A DNA stretch of 5,146 bases from Thermoleophilia bacterium. GTDB lineage: Bacteria > Actinomycetota > Thermoleophilia > RBG-16-64-13. Position 1 is the stretch's first letter. Each line of letters opens with the position of its first letter. The notes beneath the pieces are model-generated. The model was not told the DNA's origin, did no database searches, and saw only the letters and a program-made list of their open reading frames with translations. Shown piece after piece: positions 1-5,146 of the stretch. Location of the stretch: NCBI GenBank assembly GCA_016929985.1, contig JAFGIH010000831.1, forward strand, positions 1 through 5,146, read 5' to 3'. Made by a program: the position numbers and the translations under genes.

Positions 1-2094
1 CGAGTGGTTCCAGATGACGTCGTGGGCGAACTCCGGGAAGAGCCTCCGGCCGATGGCCCAACCGATCCGGCTCAGGCCGCGACCCTTGGGGAAGTCGAAG
101 CCCACGTAGATGGTGAGTAGACTCACGCCCGGTCTCAGCTCGTCGAGCACGAAGGCCAGCATGCCGCCCTCGCCCATCCCCTCCACGATGCGGTAGAGCA
201 GGTAGCGCTCGGGGTCGATCTTCTCCAGGCCGATGCAGAAGTAGAGCCGCAGGATCTTGACGTCGTAGCGGATGACCGTCCCCACTTCGTTCGGTGTGCC
301 CGTCACCCTGCCGATCTTCACCCAGCGAGGCCACAGGTACTGCCGGTCGGGGTCGCCGAAGGCGCCGAGTTGCCGCAGCACGGCGTCTTTGCTCGCCCGG
401 ATGCGGATGGTGAACATGCTCTCCATCTGCGGAGCCTGGGAGGGCGGCTCCATCCCTTGGACGGCAAAGAGGGCCTTGCGCGTCTCTCCGACCCGCTCCA
501 GGGGGACCCCTGTCCCGTAGCGCGGTATGCCCGTCCAGTCGAGACCGAAGAGCCACTCGGTCGCGATATCCCTGAAGGTCAGGATCAGCCCCCCGGCGAA
601 GATGCGCCAGAGTGAGGCCGGATGCAGCATCCCCGCCAGGACGTGTCGGTAGGCCTCGTCGCCACTCGCGGCTCCCCACAGCAGCGGGGCCAGGCGGTGC
701 TTGTGACGGGGCGTCTTCATGCGTTCGGTGATCACGGCGCGGTAGAGCACCCTACTGAGGCCGGGGTTCGCGAGCACCCAGTGGCTGAGCTTGAACACCA
801 TGCGGCCGTAGCGGTTGTCGGCGTCGAGGTCGCGGACGACCGTCCCGTATCGCCGGGCGAGGCTCCTCTCGTCGATGCCCTCGTCGAGCACGCACTCCGC
901 CAGCGCAGACGAGGTGGTGAAGGCGGAGTAGAGGCCGTCCTTGTAGAGCCGGGCCACGGCCAGGTCGCCGGCCAGCGCCACCCGCTCGCCGAAGGGGTTC
1001 TTGGCCGCGCCGACGGTCATGTTGGGGTTGCAGCAACAGCGAGCCGTGAGCTCGGCCTTGTGGGGGATGAGCCGCCGGATGTTCGGCAGTTGCAGAAAGC
1101 GCTCCACCAGGTGCAGCGAGGCCGAGGGCTCGGCCCGGTCGACGCTCTTGCCCAGTAGCACGGTGGTCATCCAGCTCCTCTTGGGCATCACCGACGCCAT
1201 CTCGATGTGCAGGTCTTTCGAGCCGTACTGCATGAAGTGCATCTCGCCCTCGATCATCCGCATGCGCTCCTCGCTGCCGCGCATCTCGGCGATGACGGCC
1301 TTGCGCACCTTGGGCGGCCGCAACCGGGGGATCATGCGTTGCAGCGCGGCCAGCACCGGGTCATCCCGCAGATCCATGCCCGGCGAGCGGTTCACTCCCC
1401 CTGCGAATACGGCGAAGTCGGCCTCGGTCTCGCCGCCCGCGGTCGCCGTCTGATAGGTGACGACCGGCCTGCCGGCGGCCGAATAGTGGACGTCGCTCAC
1501 GTCGGCCGTGATCACCCGCGCCCCCTCGTCGGCGGCCACATGCAGCAGGAAGGTGTCGAAGTTCTGGTATCTGCCGGTCCGTTGCCGCGGCCGCGAACCC
1601 CGGAACACCGAGAGCAACTCCCGTCCTTCGGGGACGGGCAGAAGGATGCTCTTCCAGTCGCCGTGCACCACGATCTCGGTGGGCCGGCTCTCGATCACCT
1701 CGTCGGGTATGATGATGTCCTCGGCGCGCAGGCCGTCGACCAGCCGGGGCGACACTCCGCCGGCGCAGTAGTTGCACCCTTCCCACGATGAGAACGGCAC
1801 GGGGCTGTAGAAACAGATCTCGGTCTTCTTCTCAAAAATGATCACGTTCACGCCTCTGCCGGCCCGCCGGGCTGCGCGTAGAAACCGGATCGCGAAGAAC
1901 GAACCGGCCGGCCCGCCGCCGACCACCACCACGGTGGCGTTGTCGGGCAGGGGGAGGGTGGCGTGAGCGCGTCCGCCGCCCCGGCCGGGGCCGGCGGCGC
2001 CCCGGCCCGTGAGGCCAGCACCGGGGCCGGCGCCGCCCGGCGCGGCTGCGCGGCGCCACCGTCGAAGCGAGCCGTCACTGTCCGGTGAACTCAT
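1..2094 (-). CDS. FAD-dependent oxidoreductase, geranylgeranyl-reductase-like, with C-terminal SRPBCC-like domain (partial, 3' end off window)
   Basis: Reading the minus strand from the ATG at 2094-2092 gives 698 codons with no stop up to the window edge, so the C-terminus is missing. After a Gly/Ala/Pro/Arg-rich leader (about residues 14-45) comes a Rossmann FAD site: VVVVGGGPAG at 55-64, with E88 ending the second strand. Then come a CNYCAGGVSP stretch (107-116), which resembles the Cys-Gly-Gly motif of geranylgeranyl reductases, FDTFL at 179-183, VFAGGVNRS at 229-237, and a second FAD motif AGD at 375-377 followed by a Gly-containing helix. Residues 495-518 are hydrophobic and may contact membrane. 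From about 560 to the edge the sequence changes to a beta-rich pattern (FTIRI, later FDFPKG and HDVIWNHS) that looks like an SRPBCC/START-type ligand-binding domain. Inference: a reductase acting on an isoprenoid or lipid-like substrate. The FAD fold is secure, the GGR-like assignment good, the SRPBCC call moderate, the substrate unknown. GAGGA lies 6 nt before the ATG and supports this start. The cysteines C107, C110 and C353-C355 are notable. Confidence 0.88.
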   Translation of the reverse strand, partial: MSSPDSDGSLRRWRRAAAPGGAGPGAGLTGRGAAGPGRGGGRAHATLPLPDNATVVVVGGGPAGSFFAIRFLRAARRAGRGVNVIIFEKKTEICFYSPVPFSSWEGCNYCAGGVSPRLVDGLRAEDIIIPDEVIESRPTEIVVHGDWKSILLPVPEGRELLSVFRGSRPRQRTGRYQNFDTFLLHVAADEGARVITADVSDVHYSAAGRPVVTYQTATAGGETEADFAVFAGGVNRSPGMDLRDDPVLAALQRMIPRLRPPKVRKAVIAEMRGSEERMRMIEGEMHFMQYGSKDLHIEMASVMPKRSWMTTVLLGKSVDRAEPSASLHLVERFLQLPNIRRLIPHKAELTARCCCNPNMTVGAAKNPFGERVALAGDLAVARLYKDGLYSAFTTSSALAECVLDEGIDERSLARRYGTVVRDLDADNRYGRMVFKLSHWVLANPGLSRVLYRAVITERMKTPRHKHRLAPLLWGAASGDEAYRHVLAGMLHPASLWRIFAGGLILTFRDIATEWLFGLDWTGIPRYGTGVPLERVGETRKALFAVQGMEPPSQAPQMESMFTIRIRASKDAVLRQLGAFGDPDRQYLWPRWVKIGRVTGTPNEVGTVIRYDVKILRLYFCIGLEKIDPERYLLYRIVEGMGEGGMLAFVLDELRPGVSLLTIYVGFDFPKGRGLSRIGWAIGRRLFPEFAHDVIWNHS
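1983..2007 (-). repeat. 9-bp all-GC inverted repeat (hairpin) inside the 5' coding region of the flavoprotein
   Basis: GGCCGGGGC at 1983-1991 is the exact reverse complement of GCCCCGGCC at 1999-2007, with a 7-nt loop. It falls in codons 30-37 of the flavoprotein, within the low-complexity Gly/Pro/Ala leader. It would form a very stable stem in the mRNA. It may be only a by-product of GC-rich codons for Gly, Ala and Pro, since no regulatory partner is visible. Confidence 0.5.
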
Positions 2095-2100
2095 GACCTG

Positions 2101-2105
2101 TCCTC
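2101..2105 (-). promoter_or_regulatory. Shine-Dalgarno for the flavoprotein gene
   Basis: On the minus strand GAGGA ends 6 nt before the ATG at 2094. It decides the start in favour of including the unusual low-complexity N-terminal leader, instead of beginning nearer the FAD-binding strand. Confidence 0.65.
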
Positions 2106-2118
2106 AGGGAGTTTGCGC

Positions 2119-2146
2119 ACACTATCCCCAAAGCAACTGCTGTCTA
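2119..2146 (-). promoter_or_regulatory. Possible promoter of the flavoprotein gene
   Basis: On the minus strand TAGACA (2146-2141) matches the -35 consensus at five of six positions. It is followed after 16 nt by TAGTGT (2124-2119), which fits only the loose TAnnnT -10 pattern. It would give a leader of roughly 20 nt that carries the GAGGA site. The -10 is weak, so this is tentative. Confidence 0.3.
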
Positions 2147-2222
2147 GTCGCCGTCAGAATCCATCCTTGGACCGAGGTCCGGCCGAGAGCCGCATGCGAG
2201 AATGGGCCGATACCGTCGAGCC

Positions 2223-2241
2223 GTGTATACTAAGTGTATAC
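2223..2241 (+). promoter_or_regulatory. Tandem GTGTATAC repeat overlapping a -10-like box: probable operator/promoter of the toxin-antitoxin pair
   Basis: GTGTATAC occurs at 2223-2230 and again at 2234-2241, a period of 11 bp, close to one helical turn. Each contains the palindrome GTATAC, so the pair also forms an inverted repeat. TATACT at 2226-2231 differs from the -10 consensus at one base. I see no good -35 at 16-18 bp. The site ends one base before the antitoxin Shine-Dalgarno. Antitoxins of the AbrB/MazE fold commonly bind such repeats and repress their own operon, which is the inferred role. Confidence 0.6.
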
Positions 2242-2249
2242 AAAGGAGG
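2242..2249 (+). promoter_or_regulatory. Strong Shine-Dalgarno of the antitoxin gene
   Basis: AAAGGAGG sits 4 nt before the ATG at 2254. It fixes the start there and excludes a longer frame that opens upstream at a TTG near 2113, which would cross the operator-like repeat. Confidence 0.8.
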
Positions 2250-2253
2250 CGGC

Positions 2254-2505
2254 ATGAGGGTGAAGGTCCGTCAGGTCGGCAACAGCCTTACGGTCACAAT
2301 ACCGAAGGAGATCGCATTGGATCTGGGCATCACTCCGAAGATGGAGATGGATGTATCGATCAAGGATCGTGTGGTGGTCCTGGAACCGGCGGAAAGCCGC
2401 TGGGAGCGTCTGCTGGCCGAGACGCGGAAGCTGGCGTTCGAGCGTGGCCTGACCGAGACCGACGTCGATGAGGCCATCGCGGAGTCTCGTGACAGAGCAA
2501 CCTGA
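2254..2505 (+). CDS. AbrB/MazE-family (SpoVT-AbrB fold) antitoxin
   Basis: The 83-residue protein opens with MRVKVRQVGNSLTVTIPKEI, the standard swapped-hairpin DNA-binding motif of MazE/AbrB-type antitoxins: a G-N-S turn (9-11), then T-I-P-K-E (15-19), then a short helix ending in LGI. The N-terminal half (1-45) is the DNA-binding fold. Residues 46-83 are charged and helical and would be the toxin-binding tail that neutralises the PIN protein. The length is usual for the family. The start is set by a strong Shine-Dalgarno 4 nt upstream. The gene overlaps the toxin by 17 nt, so the two are co-transcribed and probably translationally coupled. Autorepression through the 2223-2241 repeat is inferred. 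The family call is secure; the pairing rests on gene order. Confidence 0.9.
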   Translation: MRVKVRQVGNSLTVTIPKEIALDLGITPKMEMDVSIKDRVVVLEPAESRWERLLAETRKLAFERGLTETDVDEAIAESRDRAT

Positions 2506-2908
2506 GAGGGTAGTGCTCGACACAAACGTGCTCCTCTCGGCCGTTCTTTTCGGCGGCTTGCCGGGCGAACTGGTCGAGGCGGTACGGTCCGGGCGCGTTC
2601 GGGGAGTGACCTCGCTCTACATCTTGCGCGAGTTCCAGGAAGTCCTTGCACGGCCACGGTTCGGTTTGTCGGCGCGACTCGCCGAAGAACTGGCGGTGGA
2701 GATGGCCGGGATGATGGAGTTGCTCGGTGTCGAGGCGGCCACACACAGATGGGTGGGCGACCCCAAAGATGATCCCGTCGTCGAGACGGCGCTTCAAGCC
2801 GGCGCGACCGTCATCGTAACCGGGGACCGCCGGCTGCTTGCCGGCGTGGTCCCCGGAGTTCGCATTCTCACGGCGGCGGAGGCCGTGGTGCGGCTTGGTC
2901 TGGTCTAG
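2489..2908 (+). CDS. PIN-domain ribonuclease toxin (TIGR00305/COG1569-like)
   Basis: The protein has 139 residues if it starts at the GTG at 2489, which has GGAG 4 nt upstream inside the antitoxin gene. An ATG at 2468 in the same frame would add seven residues with no comparable site. It shows the PIN metal-binding acids: D11 in VVLDTNVLLSA, E48 in LREF, D91/D94/D95 in DPKDDP, and D113 in VTGDRRLL. This layout, with P-R-F near 56-58 after the helix carrying E48, matches the 'putative toxin component, PIN family' group. PIN toxins are Mg- or Mn-dependent RNases that cut RNA in the cytoplasm until held by the antitoxin. All catalytic acids are present, so the toxin looks intact. The RNA target cannot be predicted from sequence. 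Confidence 0.9.
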   Translation: MTEQPERVVLDTNVLLSAVLFGGLPGELVEAVRSGRVRGVTSLYILREFQEVLARPRFGLSARLAEELAVEMAGMMELLGVEAATHRWVGDPKDDPVVETALQAGATVIVTGDRRLLAGVVPGVRILTAAEAVVRLGLV

Positions 2909-2964
2909 CAGCTTCACCTTCCATAGCTTGGTTGCCGCTGCGGCTGTGCTAACGTGAGAGCCGG

Positions 2965-4188
2965 ATGCAGAACGAGGAGACGACACAGCAGAAGTACCTG
3001 GGGAAGAAGGGGCTCATCATCTTCCTCGCTGCGCTCACCGCCTTCCCGGCTCTGTCGACCGATCTATACCTGCCGGCCTTGCCTCGGATGACCGAATACT
3101 TCGGCGTGCCGGAGTACCAGACCAATCTCACTCTCATCCTGTTCTTCGTGGTGTACGCGGTGTCCATGTTGGTGTGGGGGCCGCTGAGCGACCGCTATGG
3201 GCGCAAGCCGGTGCTTCTCGTGGGGCTCACCTGCTATACGGTGGCGGGCGTCCTCTGCGCAGTCGCGGGCGACGTCTATCAACTCATGGCTTACAGGGTC
3301 TTGCAGGCTTTGGGTACCGGGGCGGCCAGCGCCACTGCCATTGCCATCGTCAAGGATGTCTATCACGGCAGGCGGCGCGAGGTCATCCTGGCCATCATCC
3401 AGTCGATGACCATCCTCTCGCCGGCGGTGGCCCCGGTCATCGGCGCGCTGATACTGCGCTTCACGTCGTGGCGGGGGGCGTTCGTGGCGCAGGCCATCCT
3501 GGGTCTTCTGGTGCTGGCCGGATCGGCCGTCTACAGCGAGACCGTGGGTGAGAAGCTCACCGGCAATCCCCTGTCGTCGCTGCGGCGTCTGGGCGTCGTC
3601 GCCAAGAATCGCACCTTCATGTTCTTGGTCTTCAACTTCTCGATCCTCGGCATGGCCACCATGGCGTTCATCTCCGGATCGTCATACATCTATCAGGTGA
3701 CCTTTGGTGTGTCCAGCCAGGTCTACAGTTTCTTCTTCGCCATATTCGCCGTGGCCGCCGCGGCGGGAGCACAGGTATACGTGTGGCTCTCGCGCAGGTG
3801 GCATCGCAACAAGATCGTCACGGGATGCTTCGCGGCCTCGGCGATCAGTGGCGTGCTCGTGCTGCTGGTTGGCACGCGGGGGCCGTGGGCCTTCATCCTG
3901 ACCTTTCTTCCCACGACGGTCGCGTTCAGCTGCCTGCGGCCCCCGGCCGCCTATCTGATGCTCTCGCAGCACGAAGGCGACTCGGGTTCGGTGGCCGGCG
4001 TCATGAGCGCGCTGCACATGGCCATCTCGAGCATAGGGATAGTCGTCATCTCGCTGGAACTGTGGGGCCGCGTGGAGTTGATCGGAGCCATGATCCTCGG
4101 CTTCGCCGTGATCAGCCTGATCTTGTGGGTGGCAGTCGGTCAGCCGCTCGTGAACAAGCAGGGAGACGACGTCCTCAGCACGCGGTAG
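2965..4188 (+). CDS. MFS multidrug efflux transporter, Bcr/CflA (DHA1, 12-TM) type
   Basis: The 407-residue integral membrane protein is the normal length for a 12-helix drug:proton antiporter. TM1 (about 17-38) runs into STDLYLPALP (31-40), the hallmark of the Bcr/CflA branch. Motif A is GPLSDRYGRK (72-81) in the loop after TM2. RVLQALGTGA (111-120) is the TM4 motif with its conserved Arg. SPAVAPVIGAL (152-162) is a variant antiporter motif C in TM5. A basic loop, SRRWHRNK (276-283), stands at the equivalent place in the second half. The likely role is export of a drug or small hydrophobic compound from the cytoplasm; the substrate is unknown. The ATG at 2965 follows GAGAG by 4 nt. The gene lies 56 bp after the toxin on the same strand, so readthrough is possible, but no functional link is evident. 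No neighbouring transcriptional regulator is visible. Confidence 0.9.
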   Translation: MQNEETTQQKYLGKKGLIIFLAALTAFPALSTDLYLPALPRMTEYFGVPEYQTNLTLILFFVVYAVSMLVWGPLSDRYGRKPVLLVGLTCYTVAGVLCAVAGDVYQLMAYRVLQALGTGAASATAIAIVKDVYHGRRREVILAIIQSMTILSPAVAPVIGALILRFTSWRGAFVAQAILGLLVLAGSAVYSETVGEKLTGNPLSSLRRLGVVAKNRTFMFLVFNFSILGMATMAFISGSSYIYQVTFGVSSQVYSFFFAIFAVAAAAGAQVYVWLSRRWHRNKIVTGCFAASAISGVLVLLVGTRGPWAFILTFLPTTVAFSCLRPPAAYLMLSQHEGDSGSVAGVMSALHMAISSIGIVVISLELWGRVELIGAMILGFAVISLILWVAVGQPLVNKQGDDVLSTR

Positions 4189-4220
4189 GCAACGGGCGAG
4201 GCAGGTCGGCGGCCGGCGTC

Positions 4221-4946
4221 CTAGTCTCGGCGGGGCGAGCAGGTGGAACTGTCGAGAGAAGCCTTCGCGTCCGTGGCCTCGGAGCCGCCGGCCGTGGTTG
4301 TCCGGTCGTCGAGCACGGCCGTCATGTTGCGCCACAGACACACGTCGGCTTTGAGGTACTTCGCCTTGATGGCGTCGGAGCAGTCGTTCTCCAGAGGGCA
4401 GGCCCGACACACCGCGTTGCCGGCGGCGCCCGCGGACGCTTTGTCCGCCTGCGCGCCTTGATCCATGCGGCGTTGGACGTACGTCAGCAGCCCCTGCACG
4501 TTCCCCTGGATCTTCACCTGGAAGGCGGGCATCACGGGGGGTTCGTCGTAGATGAAGGTGCCGGTGCGCCATTGAGCAAGCTCGAACACCTGGTCGAGCA
4601 CCTGCCGCTGCATGACCTTGCGCACGTTCGTCTCGCTGATGAGGCCCTTGTCGACGAGGCGCTGTCCCAGAGGTTTGAGCCGTCTCTCGCCGGGGGTGAG
4701 GGCCGCGTCTTCGATGAGTGCCTCGCGCAGCTGCGCTTGGGTGAGACAACCGGTCTTGATCAGACGGGCGCCCAACAGGTCGTCGGTGATGGGCAGCGAG
4801 ATGCCTTCCACGTTGCCGTCGACAAGGTAGACGAAGCCGTTCTCCTCGGAGTCACGGACCTCCAGCACGCCGGTAGCCGCGTTCTGCGCCAGGAACTGGA
4901 GCACGCTCGCCAATCCGAACCTACGGATGGATCCCTCGAGTATCAT
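4221..4946 (-). CDS. DUF4388 (PATAN-like) domain protein with C-terminal four-Cys motif
   Basis: The 241-residue soluble protein starts MILEGSIRRFGLASVLQFLA, as DUF4388 proteins do (a short strand, then a helix ending in LQFL), and continues through TGVLEV and an FVYLVDGNVEG strand-turn. This fills residues 1-50. Residues 55-135 hold two helical repeats, each with an L-x-K/D-x-G-x-L/I turn (LIKTGCL, LVDKGLI), followed by QVFELAQWRTGTFIYDE, a frequent partner of DUF4388. Residues 141-163 form a helix, and 165-178 a polar Ala/Gly linker. C180, C183, C189 and C203 make a CxxCPx4C...C array that might bind a metal or Fe-S cluster. The tail after 212 is Thr/Ser-rich and disordered. Members of this family are often linked to signalling or gliding and polarity systems, but I cannot assign a pathway here. 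No good Shine-Dalgarno precedes the ATG; the family-like N-terminus and an in-frame TAA at 4982-4980 support this start. Confidence 0.85.
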   Translation of the reverse strand: MILEGSIRRFGLASVLQFLAQNAATGVLEVRDSEENGFVYLVDGNVEGISLPITDDLLGARLIKTGCLTQAQLREALIEDAALTPGERRLKPLGQRLVDKGLISETNVRKVMQRQVLDQVFELAQWRTGTFIYDEPPVMPAFQVKIQGNVQGLLTYVQRRMDQGAQADKASAGAAGNAVCRACPLENDCSDAIKAKYLKADVCLWRNMTAVLDDRTTTAGGSEATDAKASLDSSTCSPRRD

Positions 4947-4975
4947 GGGCGGTGTATCGGCACCCGGGGGGGCAT
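4943..4975 (-). other. Possible 10-codon upstream ORF overlapping the DUF4388 start
   Basis: On the minus strand an ATG at 4975 opens a frame reading MPPRVPIHRP and stops at a TGA (4945-4943) that overlaps the DUF4388 ATG in an ATGA arrangement, the usual geometry for translational coupling. AAAGG lies only 1 nt before this ATG, which is too close for an ideal site. The main gene has no good Shine-Dalgarno, which makes coupling conceivable. It could be chance. Confidence 0.25.
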
Positions 4976-4983
4976 ACCTTTAG

Positions 4984-4995
4984 AGCGCCGGCGCT
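4984..4995. repeat. 12-bp perfect palindrome upstream of the DUF4388 gene
   Basis: AGCGCCGGCGCT reads the same on both strands and lies 38 bp before the DUF4388 ATG. It could be a binding site for a dimeric regulator or a chance GC palindrome; no second copy is seen in this window. Confidence 0.35.
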
Positions 4996-5016
4996 GGCGG
5001 ACGCGTCTACTACCGC

Positions 5017-5031
5017 GCCCGCCGCTCGGGC
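5017..5031 (-). terminator. Weak GC hairpin after the right-edge gene
   Basis: GCCCG (5017-5021) and CGGGC (5027-5031) pair around a 5-nt loop, starting 10 nt after the stop codon at 5042. There is no T-tract on the minus strand, so it is at best a Rho-dependent or weak terminator. Confidence 0.2.
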
Positions 5032-5041
5032 CCGGCGCCGC

Positions 5042-5146
5042 CTATTCTTCGGGCGGTGGGCCGAACTGCATCGGTTTGACCCATTCGAGCTCGGGCCGCG
5101 GCCTGCCGAACGCCGGTTGCACAGGCTTGCCCGGGTCATCCTTGGC
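5042..5146 (-). CDS. C-terminal end of an unidentified protein (partial, 5' end off window)
   Basis: The minus-strand frame entering at 5146 reads 34 residues and ends at TAG (5044-5042). The fragment is hydrophilic, rich in Pro, Lys and Glu, with a distinctive LEWVKPMQFGPPPEE end. I read it as coding because it has the look of a conserved C-terminal tail with a stop 95 bp before the next gene, while the competing frame from an ATG at 5139 gives an Arg/Ser/Ala-rich sequence that runs into the DUF4388 start. I do not recognise the family. It is co-directional with the DUF4388 gene and might share a transcript with it. Confidence 0.55.
   Translation of the reverse strand, partial: AKDDPGKPVQPAFGRPRPELEWVKPMQFGPPPEE

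Noticed and set aside
622..1158. Plus-strand 178-codon frame opposite the flavoprotein
   Set aside because: It is a GC-driven open frame antisense to a clear FAD protein; its translation is rich in Gly, His, Arg and Val with no recognisable motif. The same holds for the other plus-strand frames between 272 and 1791.
2040..2094. Twin-arginine signal in the flavoprotein leader (RRWRR at residues 11-15)
   Set aside because: No hydrophobic segment follows, only Gly/Pro/Ala and Arg, and the FAD fold of this family is cytoplasmic.
2113..2253. N-terminal extension of the antitoxin from an upstream TTG
   Set aside because: It would cross the promoter and operator-like repeat and the strong Shine-Dalgarno; family members begin at the ATG at 2254.
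2925..2964. Separate promoter for the transporter (TTGGTT, 16 nt, TAACGT)
   Set aside because: The -35 matches only three of six positions, and the implied start would leave almost no leader although a GAGAG site is present.
2360..2986. Minus-strand 208-codon frame opposite the toxin-antitoxin pair
   Set aside because: It is antisense to genes with intact catalytic and DNA-binding motifs, and it shows no domain pattern of its own.
4189..4220. Bidirectional terminator between the convergent genes
   Set aside because: The 32-bp gap has no stem of useful length and no T-tract on either strand.
3682..4749. Minus-strand 355-codon frame spanning the transporter and DUF4388 genes
   Set aside because: Its product is Arg/His/Pro-rich and without domain signals, and it overlaps two genes with strong family motifs in other frames. 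It is a shadow.

Overview
The window is GC-rich DNA with tightly packed genes, from a bacterium whose phylum I cannot fix. The codon choice, short Shine-Dalgarno-led leaders and protein families would suit a high-GC actinobacterium or a related environmental lineage, but a deltaproteobacterial or Chloroflexi-type host is not excluded. No rRNA, tRNA, CRISPR array, insertion sequence or phage gene is visible.

Layout. Positions 1-2094 (minus strand) are one uninterrupted reading frame that runs off the left edge. It encodes a large flavoprotein of the geranylgeranyl-reductase-like FAD oxidoreductase type, with what looks like a START/SRPBCC-type domain fused at its C-terminal end. Divergent from it, after a 159-bp gap, is a compact plus-strand pair: an AbrB/MazE-like antitoxin (2254-2505) overlapping a PIN-domain toxin (2489-2908). 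A tandem 8-bp repeat overlaps a -10-like box just upstream of this pair and looks like an autoregulatory operator. A Bcr/CflA-type MFS drug exporter (2965-4188) follows on the same strand. It meets head-on, 32 bp apart, a minus-strand gene (4221-4946) for a DUF4388 (PATAN-like) protein with a four-cysteine motif near its C-terminus. The right edge (5042-5146, minus) carries the last 34 codons of another gene.

How the parts relate. Only the antitoxin-toxin pair is a clear functional unit. The flavoprotein probably saturates or otherwise reduces a bound isoprenoid or lipid-like substrate; its substrate cannot be read from this window. The exporter and the DUF4388 protein have no obvious link to it. 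I see no wholly new system. The items most worth following are the reductase-SRPBCC fusion with its unusual cysteines, the operator-like repeat at the toxin-antitoxin promoter, the cysteine motif on the DUF4388 protein, and a short upstream ORF overlapping the DUF4388 start.
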